A stretch of 64,000 nucleotides of DNA, from IMG/VR virus record IMGVR_UViG_3300009034_000016, positions 1 through 64,000 of that record, one strand, 5' to 3'. This document shows positions 43,044 to 51,003 of the stretch, one piece after another. Position numbers and translations under genes: made by a program. Each line of letters begins with the position of its first letter. Position 1 is the first letter of the stretch. The DNA is from a virus. A model generated the notes under the pieces. That model ran no database searches and was not told the origin of the DNA. It worked only from the letters and a program-made list of their open reading frames with translations.

Positions 43044-44015
43044 ATGATGAATAGTAAAATAGTAAACATCCCAGGATATACAATAACAGCGAGGGAGAGA
43101 AAATCTAAGTATATCCATGAGTTCACGAAAACCCCGGCGGAAATTATATGTCCTCATTTCTGGGTTTTATCCCAGGGAAATCTTTGTCCCTTTGCCTGTT
43201 CCTATTGTTACCTGGAAGGGACTTTTAGGTGGGGTAATGCTAAGAGCGAAGCCCCGGTGGTCTTCGTAGATGATCCGGATAGTGAACAACCGACCCAGAG
43301 GGGAATGAAAAGGGAAGTCGAGGGCTGGCTTAATAAGCCGGGGAATTTAGTGTTGAATGCCGGCGAGCTCTCAGATGCCCTGGTCTTTGACCACTGGACA
43401 AAGATGTCAAGATGGTTGATCCCCCTATTCGGAGAACAGAGAAATCACAAGCTATTGCTATTGACAAAAAGCGATAATGTGAAGGGACTATTGGAACTGC
43501 CCCATAATGGGCAGACTATAGTTTCATTCTCCATAAATGCCCTGGAGGTATCTAAGAGATTTGAGGCTGGGGCGCCTCTTCCGACAGATAGACTGAGCGT
43601 TGCCAAGCTATGCCAGGATGCTGGATACCCAGTCAGGCTCAGGATAGATCCGATGATACCGGTCGAGGGATGGAAGGAGAAATATACTGAGTTGATGCGC
43701 TTAATTGGTGATCTTGAAATTAAACCTGAAAGGATAACCGTGGGATCCCTCCGGTATTTCCCGACTGTTCGGACGGCGGTGAAATCAAGCGACCGCCCGG
43801 GGAAGGATGTGTTTGACTATGGCCGGGAGTGGACGAAGGTAGACGGTAGGCTGAGAGTGGATTTTAATACCAGGATCGAGATGTATAGACTTGTTTTAGG
43901 CTATATAAAATTTTATCTTGACAAAATTGGTTTTGGGATTTGCAAAGAGACAGAAAAAGCCTGGGAAGAAATAGGCGAAGGAATTCCCAGGGGGGTATGT
44001 AATTGCACGACTTGA
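43044..44015 (+). CDS. Radical SAM protein, spore photoproduct lyase-like
   Basis: 323 aa from ATG 43044 behind GAGAGG. The iron-sulfur cluster motif C48-PFA-C52-SY-C55 is followed by YLEG, and the sequence before it (CPHFWVLSQGNLCPF) is like spore photoproduct lyase (SplB) relatives. Conserved later parts include NAGELSDALVFD, LLLLTKSDNVKGLL, SFSINALEVSKRFE and LRIDPMIPVEGW. SplB repairs thymine dimers in spores without light. A dimer-repair role in a phage is attractive but untested. It sits in the block before the recombination genes. Confidence 0.78.
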   Translation: MMNSKIVNIPGYTITARERKSKYIHEFTKTPAEIICPHFWVLSQGNLCPFACSYCYLEGTFRWGNAKSEAPVVFVDDPDSEQPTQRGMKREVEGWLNKPGNLVLNAGELSDALVFDHWTKMSRWLIPLFGEQRNHKLLLLTKSDNVKGLLELPHNGQTIVSFSINALEVSKRFEAGAPLPTDRLSVAKLCQDAGYPVRLRIDPMIPVEGWKEKYTELMRLIGDLEIKPERITVGSLRYFPTVRTAVKSSDRPGKDVFDYGREWTKVDGRLRVDFNTRIEMYRLVLGYIKFYLDKIGFGICKETEKAWEEIGEGIPRGVCNCTT

Positions 44016-44035
44016 AAAGAAAGGAGGCGATAACA

Positions 44036-44221
44036 ATGAGAAAAGGCGAGAAAATTAGAATAAGGTTGGGTGGTAACCGTTACTGGGTGACGATTCTTAA
44101 AATTAGAGAGGAGCTTCCTGGTGGCTGGTTTTTAAAGGTCAAGTTCGGGCAAGGAGCGATTCGGGATTTGGGGGTAAATCGCCATCCCATATATACGACG
44201 GGTAAGGAAATAAAAGAATAG
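44036..44221 (+). CDS. Small beta-rich hypothetical
   Basis: 61 aa from ATG 44036 behind AAAGGAGGCGATAACA. Basic beta strands (KIRIRLGGNRYWVTILKI, GWFLKVKFGQGAIRD). The plan resembles an SH3-like nucleic-acid-binding barrel. Function unknown. The 44222-44374 spacer holds a structured RNA. Confidence 0.55.
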   Translation: MRKGEKIRIRLGGNRYWVTILKIREELPGGWFLKVKFGQGAIRDLGVNRHPIYTTGKEIKE

Positions 44222-44271
44222 AGGGGGATTGAATATAAACCCTGCCCTGATAAGATTGAAAGTTATATATC

Positions 44272-44356
44272 AATATTGCCTGTTCAATCACCTCGCCCGG
44301 GGCCTGAGGTAAACTTCGAAACGGAGAAATTGCTCCCCGATTGCTCAGGCAATATT
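44272..44356 (+). ncRNA. Three-way-junction RNA before SD
   Basis: Outer helix AATATTGCCTG (44272-44282) with CAGGCAATATT (44346-44356), 11 perfect pairs. It encloses CCTC/GAGG (44291-44294 with 44306-44309) and GGAG/CTCC (44323-44326 with 44333-44336). The 3' strand ends five bases before AAGGAGGTTAGAGA, so folding could control access to the SD. No known riboswitch class is recognised. Confidence 0.6.
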
Positions 44357-44374
44357 TCACAAGGAGGTTAGAGA

Positions 44375-44656
44375 GTGGATAAGATAAGCAAGATATTGTT
44401 AATCGAGGGGATCGTTTTATCATGCTGGGTATTTTGTTCCATTATGGAGGGGATGGGGGAAACCGCAGTCTTGGGAAAGTCACCCGTTGGGGACAATGAG
44501 AAGAGAAACATAGAGGTTGTTCTACCCAAAGGGACCTGGGATAACCTTGAACATATATCTAAGGTCAAAGGCATACCGATAGGGGAAATTATAGGGCAGG
44601 GGGTCGTGGCCTGGCATATTTATTGTGATCTAAAAAGTCAAGAGGAAGGGAGGTGA
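44375..44656 (+). CDS. N-terminal TM plus ribbon-helix-helix-like protein
   Basis: 93 aa from GTG 44375. Residues 4-24 (ISKILLIEGIVLSCWVFCS) are hydrophobic. Residues 48-85 (RNIEVVLPKGTWDNLEHISKV, then helix) have the strand-helix-helix pattern of RHH DNA-binding proteins. A membrane-tethered regulator would be unusual; the alternative is that translation starts internally. Structured RNA precedes it. Confidence 0.55.
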   Translation: MDKISKILLIEGIVLSCWVFCSIMEGMGETAVLGKSPVGDNEKRNIEVVLPKGTWDNLEHISKVKGIPIGEIIGQGVVAWHIYCDLKSQEEGR

Positions 44657-44660
44657 AGCA

Positions 44661-45005
44661 GTGGAGCTAAAGCATTTGAATATTGACAGAAACGGATTTC
44701 GTTTGAGGGCAGAGATACAAGGCTTTGAGGTTGATATTAAACAAGGAGAAGGAACTGTCGAGGTTCCTATATGTATTGAGATTGAAAATAACAAGCGAAA
44801 GCCTCTTGGCTATGTTCGATTAATGGAGAATAAAATAACCGATAAAATAATTCTACAGATATGGCACTCAAGGAAGGAGTATAACGGTGCCTTGAAGCTA
44901 TTAAAATCTAAACTAATGTTTGCCGATGGAGGGGTATCAATAAACTATGTGAAGAAGTATGTTAAAACTTTGGGAGAGTGGGCCAAAGGGAGGAGGGTAG
45001 AATAA
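44661..45005 (+). CDS. Hypothetical protein (114 aa)
   Basis: GTG 44661 behind GGGAGGTGAAGCA. Beta-rich N-terminal half (FRLRAEIQGFEVDI, EVPICIEIENNKRK) and helical end (YVKKYVKTLGEWAKG). Not recognised. Confidence 0.55.
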   Translation: MELKHLNIDRNGFRLRAEIQGFEVDIKQGEGTVEVPICIEIENNKRKPLGYVRLMENKITDKIILQIWHSRKEYNGALKLLKSKLMFADGGVSINYVKKYVKTLGEWAKGRRVE

Positions 45006-45024
45006 AAAAGAAGATGGTTAACGA

Positions 45025-45045
45025 CTGGAGGAAAAGGGTTTCCAG
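45025..45045 (+). other. Stem-loop before SD (hairpin 6)
   Basis: CTGGA (45025-45029) with TCCAG (45041-45045), then AAGAAAGGAGG. Confidence 0.55.
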
Positions 45046-45061
45046 AAGAAAGGAGGATTAG

Positions 45062-45250
45062 ATGAAAGTAAGACTTAGTGACGACGAGTTAAAAAGTGCC
45101 GTCCTTGGATATCTCAATTCAAAGGGGATGGGGGTATCCCACGATAACCTGACAGTCAGGTTTGATAGGGTCGGGAAGAAGATAGTAGTTTTGGCTTCTA
45201 TTGATTTCGGTGGGAAGCCTGACGAAAAGCAGGCGATAGAAGATATTTAG
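45062..45250 (+). CDS. Small hypothetical (62 aa)
   Basis: Charged alpha/beta: DDELKSAVLGYLNSKG, then a strand pair TVRFDRVGKKIVVLASID. The pattern of a terminal helix followed by beta strands recalls small nucleotide-binding or toxin-like folds, but no family is recognised. Confidence 0.55.
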   Translation: MKVRLSDDELKSAVLGYLNSKGMGVSHDNLTVRFDRVGKKIVVLASIDFGGKPDEKQAIEDI

Positions 45251-45270
45251 TAGAAAAGGAGGCGATTAAT

Positions 45271-46317
45271 ATGGCAGAAAAGAACAAAAAGGAAGTGACA
45301 GCACTGGAGAAGTATGATCCTAAAGAATACAATGTGCTGTTGCCGACAACTACCATCCGGCAGATTAGCCCTTTTCACAAGCCGACAGTAGAGATCGTTC
45401 AGCTCGACCCAGACCCGGAAGGGCCGGATGTCTATAAGCAGGACGACAAGGGGGAGAAGCTATCCCTCAGAAAAGCGGCGCTGATGAAATTCGCTGTTGC
45501 GGCCGGATTAGTGTGGGATTGGAAGAATACACGCCGGGTTGACGATGGCAAAGATCCTAATATAGTTAGATACTCAGCGGTAGCGGCTTTGAGAAAAGAA
45601 GACCTAACCTGGATACCGCTAAAGGCCGACAAGGAAATTGACCTGGTGGCGATCGAGGCCGATCTCAGAGAGAATGTGTATTTAAAAAAGGCGAAAAGAC
45701 TGAAGAAGGCAAACAAGCTTGACCAGTCAGTTGAGAACTACGTCTCATATAACGTAGAGCGAGACATGAGACAGAAGAGACTTCACAAGTGCCAGTTAGC
45801 CGAAACCGGAGCGATGCTCCGAGTGATCCGGAGCCTACTGGGCTTACCCCCAACCTTCACGCCAACTCAAATCCAGAAGCCGTTTGTGATGATGCGAGTG
45901 GCGTTCGATCCGGACATGCGAGACCCGGAGATTAGAAAGCTGCTCCTGGAGGAGGCTGGCAAGTCCATCGGGGCAGCCTACAATGGAACGGGATCGCCGG
46001 CTATGTTAACAGCAGGGTCCCTGGAAGAGATCGCTGGGGATGAAACCGAGGAACAATCAGCGATTGACATAGGAGCGGAGGTAGTGGACGAAAAAGAAAG
46101 CCATTGGCCAACTGCCGATGAGTTTAATGGGATGACCGCGTTGGACCAGGCAAATGTTTTGGAGAAGCTAATGACTGAGGTTAGCTTCGACCGGAAGAAA
46201 CTCAAGAACGCAGTGATCCCGGATTGGGCAAAGGAACATAGAATATTGTTTTTTGAGAAGCTCATGAGCGAACTCCTTGGACAGGAAGAGGAAAAGCTTC
46301 CTTTTGAAGAAAGTTAG
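45271..46317 (+). CDS. Conserved phage protein of recombination region
   Basis: 348 aa behind AAGGAGGCGATTAAT. The N-terminal sequence VLLPTTTIRQISPFHKPTVEI, with charged helices (LSLRKAALMKFAVAAGLVW), resembles a conserved protein of large phages. A hydrophilic C-terminus follows. It lies immediately upstream of sbcD/sbcC, where single-strand-annealing recombinases are often found, so a RecT-like or SSAP function is possible. No diagnostic motif is seen. Confidence 0.6.
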   Translation: MAEKNKKEVTALEKYDPKEYNVLLPTTTIRQISPFHKPTVEIVQLDPDPEGPDVYKQDDKGEKLSLRKAALMKFAVAAGLVWDWKNTRRVDDGKDPNIVRYSAVAALRKEDLTWIPLKADKEIDLVAIEADLRENVYLKKAKRLKKANKLDQSVENYVSYNVERDMRQKRLHKCQLAETGAMLRVIRSLLGLPPTFTPTQIQKPFVMMRVAFDPDMRDPEIRKLLLEEAGKSIGAAYNGTGSPAMLTAGSLEEIAGDETEEQSAIDIGAEVVDEKESHWPTADEFNGMTALDQANVLEKLMTEVSFDRKKLKNAVIPDWAKEHRILFFEKLMSELLGQEEEKLPFEES

Positions 46318-46321
46318 AAAA

Positions 46322-46407
46322 ATCCGGATCGTTTGCTTTTTGATGGCGAGCAACTAATCCGGATAGGGGTCGGGGTCGGATGGTGGGGTTTAAGTCCGGC
46401 CCCGACC
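46322..46407 (+). other. Two hairpins before sbcD
   Basis: First, ATCCGGAT (46322-46329) with ATCCGGAT (46357-46364). Then a 13-bp stem with one G-U, GGTCGGGGTCGGA (46368-46380) with TCCGGCCCCGACC (46395-46407). The second ends three bases before GGAG, the SD of ATG 46424. Confidence 0.7.
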
Positions 46408-46423
46408 AATGGAGAAAAAAACA

Positions 46424-47653
46424 ATGAAGGTGAAGATATTACAGATCGGTGACATCCATCTGAGAAGCAAGCACTTGGATGAGAATCTAAAATGCTGTGA
46501 TTTTGCAGCTGGTAAGGCTGAGGAAGAAAAGCCTGACATCATAATGGTTACCGGAGATGTCTTCGATAGCCAGGTTGCTCTTGATAGCGAGGTAGTCCGA
46601 GCGGGAATTGAATTTCTTGGCCGCTTAGGAGACGTTGCCCCGATGATCATTGTCCAGGGGACAAGGACTCATGACCGTGATAGTCTTAAGGCCCTACAGA
46701 GACTCAAGACAGCACACGATGTCCATATATCGTTTGAGCCGGAGACGATTGTATTTACTGGTATTAGCTTTATAAAAACGGTTGCCGAGAATTATTCTCA
46801 GGCCAGCCACCTCAACGCCAAGCTCCTGATTAACACCCTACCCGCGCCCCCCCGCCTGGCCGGTGAAGGGAGTTTGGAAGAGCAGAGTCAGAACCTTGCC
46901 AGACACTTGGAAACGATAATCACGGGCTTCGGGGCATCGGCCGCAGAGCTCGATTGGCCACACGTGATCGCGGGACATATAAGCATAAAGGGGGCAAAAA
47001 TTTCAGATAAGCAGATAATGTTCGGAATGGACGCCGAGCTATCAAAGGAAGCTTTTGTCCCAGCGAAGGCGGACCTGATATGTCTGGCTCATATCCATGT
47101 AGCACAGAGAATCGGAGACAACATATTTTATTGCGGGTCTACATCCCGCCTGAACTACGGAGAGGACGAAGGCAAGGGGTTCTGGATGCATGAGTTGTCC
47201 TGGGGGAAGGAAAGAGATCCTGTCTCTCAACGATTTTGCGTGGATAGAAAGAGCAGATTCATAGAGACGCCGGCCAGGAAGATGATCTTGATTGAGGAGG
47301 ACCTGACCGGTGAGGGGATTGACAGATTCAGGAACGACCTTATAGGGGCTGACTTCGAGGACTGCTTTGTCCGGGTTAGATATCGGATTAAGGAAAAAGA
47401 CGTCCATCGGCTCGGGAGAAAAGAGGTTGAAGGTATAATGAATAAGAGTGGAGCTTACGAAGTAAAGATCGAGGTTGAGGTTGTCCCGGAATTGCGAGTG
47501 CGCTGCGAGAACCTGGTAACCGCCGGAACGCTGAGGCAGAAGATTGTAGCAATGCCCAGGGAGGAGCCCGTGCCCGAGTCGGTCTTGGAAAAAGCTGATA
47601 AGCTCGAGGACCTAAATAAGGAAGAGATAGAAACGGGGGTAATGGAATTATGA
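46424..47653 (+). CDS. sbcD: SbcD-like nuclease subunit
   Basis: 409 aa from ATG 46424, nine bases after GGAG; ATG 46409 is longer. Calcineurin-like phosphoesterase motifs: GDIHLRSKH, VTGDVFDSQ, QGTRTHDRDS (GNHD-like but with Thr-Arg-Thr), VIAGHI and LAHIHVAQRI with two His. Mre11/SbcD-type exonuclease that, with SbcC, processes DNA ends and hairpins, like T4 gp47. The C-terminal region (LRQKIVAMPRE) is typical of capping domains. It precedes two tiny ORFs and sbcC. Confidence 0.83.
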   Translation: MKVKILQIGDIHLRSKHLDENLKCCDFAAGKAEEEKPDIIMVTGDVFDSQVALDSEVVRAGIEFLGRLGDVAPMIIVQGTRTHDRDSLKALQRLKTAHDVHISFEPETIVFTGISFIKTVAENYSQASHLNAKLLINTLPAPPRLAGEGSLEEQSQNLARHLETIITGFGASAAELDWPHVIAGHISIKGAKISDKQIMFGMDAELSKEAFVPAKADLICLAHIHVAQRIGDNIFYCGSTSRLNYGEDEGKGFWMHELSWGKERDPVSQRFCVDRKSRFIETPARKMILIEEDLTGEGIDRFRNDLIGADFEDCFVRVRYRIKEKDVHRLGRKEVEGIMNKSGAYEVKIEVEVVPELRVRCENLVTAGTLRQKIVAMPREEPVPESVLEKADKLEDLNKEEIETGVMEL

Positions 47654-47669
47654 GCCAAGGAGAGGTAGC

Positions 47670-47756
47670 ATGACTATGGACGTTCCTCTTATTAAGAGAC
47701 GAGAAATGGTTATTAAGAATAAACAGACCAAGAGAAGGAGCAAGCCAGAATATTGA
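47670..47756 (+). CDS. Basic 28-aa micro-ORF
   Basis: ATG 47670 behind CAAGGAGAGGTAGC. Strongly basic: REMVIKNKQTKRRSKP. Good SD and no better use of the 120-base interval. Could be a leader peptide or a DNA-binding peptide. Confidence 0.45.
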   Translation: MTMDVPLIKRREMVIKNKQTKRRSKPEY

Positions 47757-47772
47757 GAAGGAAAAATAGAAA

Positions 47773-47874
47773 ATGATAAAACTTATTTTGGTATTGATTT
47801 TATTTCTATTTAACATTGTTCTCGGCCTTAAACTGGCCAGGCTGCATAGAGAGGATAGGTGGAAAAATGATTAA
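47773..47874 (+). CDS. 33-aa single-TM micro-protein
   Basis: ATG 47773. Hydrophobic helix IKLILVLILFLFNIVLGLKL, then a charged tail ending HREDRWKND. It overlaps the start of sbcC (ATG 47867) by eight bases, so coupling is likely. SD only weak (AAGGAAAAATAGAAA). Confidence 0.5.
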   Translation: MIKLILVLILFLFNIVLGLKLARLHREDRWKND

Positions 47875-50056
47875 TCAGCGCATTCGATTGGTAGGGTTCA
47901 CCGGGATCCAGAGTGGGATGGGCTTAGAGGAAATAGATGTAGACCTCCGGGGCCTCAGAGGATTAGTTGCTATCTGTGGGGACAACGGTGCGGGTAAGTC
48001 TACCTTCTTAGAGTGTCTGCAACCATTCCGGCAGATGATTAGCCGGGAAGGGGGTTTGAAAGATCATACTTATTTGAGCCAGTCTGTCAAGGAACTCTGG
48101 TTTAGCATGGACGGAATCGATTATCACTCAACGGTGCTTGTTAATCCGCAGAAAGAGAAAAGCACGGGAACGCTATTGCCCGGGACTAATAGCGGGCTGG
48201 TTAGTGATTACGATACCGAACTCAGAAAGCTGATAGGTTCCCCCACTATGTTCATGAACTCGGTATTCGCTGGACAAAAGAGTAAAAGGTTTACCGAGTT
48301 GACTCAGGGTAATCGAAAGGAACTCTTCATTGAATTTCTCGGCCTGGATCGGTTAATAAATTACTGTCAGATCTCCCGGGGCTGCGAGAAGTTAATTAAG
48401 GTCAAGCGGATGGGGGTGGAGGAGGAAATCCGCAGGCTTCGGGATAAAGTAGGGGACTTAGACGACCTGAGACAAAGGGTAAAAGCAAAGGAGGGGGACC
48501 TCGAGACATTCAGACAGTACCTCGCTCAACTGAGCAAGCAACTTACCGAAGCAAAAGGTCAGCACAATATCCTGGAAGCTCAGGCGATAGAGGTGGTTAA
48601 AAAGAGGGGAGAGATCGAGGCCCTGAAAGCGAAGATAAATGGCAAGGAGAGCGAGATCCGGGCGGAAGTAACTGGGAACTTAAATAGGCTGGAAACGCAT
48701 AAACGAGGACTTGAGAGGGAGGTTGAAAGTGCGGATAGAGACATAGCCGATGCGAAGGCTAAAATCTCCAGAGCTGAGGGGCAGCTTGACTCAATAGCAG
48801 AGATAGCATCAATAGAGCCCTGGGCCATCGAGAAGATGAAAGCCGAACTAAAGCTCATAGACAATAAAGTAAAGCAACTGAATCAAGTCGAGAAAAGATA
48901 TGCTGGTGTGGATGCTACCATTAAGGCGAAGGTGGGGGAGGTTAAGAGACTCGAGGGCCGGCCAGCGGACTGCAAAATCAATGATTGTGTATTTATTTCC
49001 GGGGCTCTTAAGGCTAAAGAAGACCTTGAGTCGTCAAGGCAGATGATGATAGGGTTGGAAAGGGAGCTTATAGCCCTACCGGAACTAAATGAGAAAAAGG
49101 ACTTACTTTCAGATAAGCTGTCAACCCTGGCGGAGAACCAGCAAAAGATTGCCGACCGGGAACATCTTAAGCAGAGAATAAAAGAGAATGAGAGGATTCT
49201 GGCCGTTAAGGGAAATAAATCGGGAGAACTTCACGAAGAGATTGAGAAGACCTCGGCGTCAATCCAATCCTTAAGTGTCCAGTCTGCCCTTGATAGGAGC
49301 CAGGAACTTAAGGATCTGTCCCTGGAGTTGAACAAGGCCGAGGAGTCGATCGATGAAGATGTTGTGTTCCAAAGGGATAAATTAAAAACCGAAATAGAGG
49401 GGATACAGAATACCGTCAACGAGACAGGGGAGAAAATTGCACAGGTGGATGCTAATCTAAATTCACTTAAGAACGAAATAGCTGAGGCCGAGAAATCTCA
49501 GGAGGAAATTAAGTCGCTGTCGGAGAGGGTTAAATTTCTGGAATCCGAGCAATCGGATTGGATATTTCTGGGAAGGATCTGTGGGAAAGACAACCTACAA
49601 GCACTTGAGATAGATGCCGTGGCTCCTACTGTCACGGGATATGCGAATAGCCTATTAAGTGCGTGTTATGGATCCCGGTTTAATATTACTTTTCAGACTG
49701 TCAACGAAAAAGGGAATGAAACTTTCGATGTAATTATAAATGATATTAAGCAGGAAAGGCCAGTTCTAATTGAAAATGTTTCCGGGGGGGAGGAAGTATG
49801 GATACTTAAAGCGTTACGGTTGGCTGTTACACTGATGATGAAATCAAGATCTGGTAGGCGGTTTCAAACTCTTTATTCAGATGAAGAGGATGGTGCTTTA
49901 AATCCCACAAAAAGAGAACCTTATGTTCAGATGTATCGAAAGGCAATGGAAATTGGTGGATTTGAGGTAGCTTATTTGATAACCCATTCCCCGGAAGTGA
50001 TTCAATTATGCGATTCAATAATGAGGTTTGGAGAGGGTGGTATTAGTAGAGAATAA
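47867..50056 (+). CDS. sbcC: SbcC-like ATPase subunit
   Basis: 729 aa from ATG 47867 (MINQRIRLVG); the preceding 17 codons are noise. Walker A G-DNGAGKST at 38-46, then Q-loop-like text, long coiled coils (VGDLDDLRQRVKAKEGDLE, EIEALKAKINGKESEIRA), and a hook-like C-x4-C (DCKINDCVF, atypical versus CxxC) near residue 365. The ABC signature VSGGEE and Walker B LYSDEEDGAL follow, then the His switch TH(SPEV). SMC/Rad50 family, partner of SbcD as in T4 gp46. It is the last gene before the origin. Confidence 0.85.
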   Translation: MINQRIRLVGFTGIQSGMGLEEIDVDLRGLRGLVAICGDNGAGKSTFLECLQPFRQMISREGGLKDHTYLSQSVKELWFSMDGIDYHSTVLVNPQKEKSTGTLLPGTNSGLVSDYDTELRKLIGSPTMFMNSVFAGQKSKRFTELTQGNRKELFIEFLGLDRLINYCQISRGCEKLIKVKRMGVEEEIRRLRDKVGDLDDLRQRVKAKEGDLETFRQYLAQLSKQLTEAKGQHNILEAQAIEVVKKRGEIEALKAKINGKESEIRAEVTGNLNRLETHKRGLEREVESADRDIADAKAKISRAEGQLDSIAEIASIEPWAIEKMKAELKLIDNKVKQLNQVEKRYAGVDATIKAKVGEVKRLEGRPADCKINDCVFISGALKAKEDLESSRQMMIGLERELIALPELNEKKDLLSDKLSTLAENQQKIADREHLKQRIKENERILAVKGNKSGELHEEIEKTSASIQSLSVQSALDRSQELKDLSLELNKAEESIDEDVVFQRDKLKTEIEGIQNTVNETGEKIAQVDANLNSLKNEIAEAEKSQEEIKSLSERVKFLESEQSDWIFLGRICGKDNLQALEIDAVAPTVTGYANSLLSACYGSRFNITFQTVNEKGNETFDVIINDIKQERPVLIENVSGGEEVWILKALRLAVTLMMKSRSGRRFQTLYSDEEDGALNPTKREPYVQMYRKAMEIGGFEVAYLITHSPEVIQLCDSIMRFGEGGISRE

Positions 50057-50063
50057 AGGGATT

Positions 50064-50080
50064 ATGCACACCGTGTGCAT
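50064..50080. repeat. Palindrome ATGCACAC-C-GTGTGCAT
   Basis: Perfect 8-bp arms with a single central base, three bases before the first DnaA box. It resembles the GTGCAC-containing elements elsewhere and may be a site for the same protein. Confidence 0.6.
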
Positions 50081-50083
50081 AAG

Positions 50084-50261
50084 TTATCCACAGAGTTATC
50101 AACAGGGTGTTGATAATTTATTTCGTGAATATTTATTTAAAATCTATCAACAGGGTTATCAACAACCACTGACTACTATATATGGTATTATATTTGAAAC
50201 TTAAATACAATAGATGGTATTTTTAAAATGAAACTTCATGTCTCTAAAAAAGTTATCCACA
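50084..50261 (+). other. Candidate replication origin with DnaA boxes
   Basis: DnaA boxes: perfect TTATCCACA at 50084-50092 and 50253-50261. Close variants are TTATCAACA at 50096 and 50156, the inverted TGTTGATAA at 50108-50116, and CTATCAACA at 50144. Between them is an A+T-rich stretch suitable for unwinding (50112-50250). The next genes are a putative initiator and a DnaC-like loader, so this is very likely a host-DnaA-assisted origin. The rest of 50057-50343 contains no gene. Confidence 0.75.
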
Positions 50262-50343
50262 GCCCCTATAAAGATCCTAGTATAATAAGATCATAGATAT
50301 ATAGGAAGATTATAGCTGTAAGGGGGTTGTAGGGGGGGGATAG

Positions 50344-51003
50344 ATGGAAGAAGATAATCGGTATTATGATATTCCGATCTATTTACTTGATGTGATAAAA
50401 AAATTAGCCCCAATAAAAGTCGCGGTCCTAATATATTGCGCTGAAATTATTTATGGATTGGGAGCTAAAAGGGTTTTTATAGACCAAGTCGTTATGCAAT
50501 TAGGAATTAAGAAAAAAGAGGCGGAGGTGGTTTTAAATAAATTAGTTAGAATGGGGGTAATGATTAAAGAGGGAGAGTGTTATAGTTTTATTAATATAGA
50601 AAAACTAAGGAATATATCACGAGGCTGGGAAAAATATAAAACGAAAGTTATAAATCCATCAGAACATAAAACCGAAACTATAACGATCACAGAAGAAGAG
50701 AAAAGAATACTTAAAGTCCTCTGTGAAATAAAAGGATTCCCAAGAGGGTATAAAGAGGATGTAATAACAATAAAACTTATAAGGGCCTTAGAAGAGGAAT
50801 TTCCAATAGTTGACCCCGAGGAATTGGTAAAGAATTGGGTTGTGTATAAACAAGATCAACCATTTAAAAAAAGATCATCACCTCGAGCGCAGTTAAGAAA
50901 CCAGTTTAAAATGGCGTCGCAGCGGGGGATGTTCCTTAAGTCGCCGGGACTAAAAGGGGAAGGGAGAAAATATGCAGGAAAAGTCGCTCGGTATAAAGGA
51001 TAA
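50344..51003 (+). CDS. Putative replication initiator (DnaD/O-like)
   Basis: 219 aa. The N-terminal winged-helix-like domain is LLDVIKKLAPIKVAVLIYC, then FIDQVVMQLGIKKKEAEVVLNKLVRMGVM. The C-terminal basic part (FKKRSSPRAQLRNQFKM) fits a loader-binding tail as in DnaD/lambda O relatives. It overlaps the DnaC-like gene by 32 bases and directly follows the DnaA-box origin. The initiator role is inferred mainly from context. Confidence 0.65.
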   Translation: MEEDNRYYDIPIYLLDVIKKLAPIKVAVLIYCAEIIYGLGAKRVFIDQVVMQLGIKKKEAEVVLNKLVRMGVMIKEGECYSFINIEKLRNISRGWEKYKTKVINPSEHKTETITITEEEKRILKVLCEIKGFPRGYKEDVITIKLIRALEEEFPIVDPEELVKNWVVYKQDQPFKKRSSPRAQLRNQFKMASQRGMFLKSPGLKGEGRKYAGKVARYKG

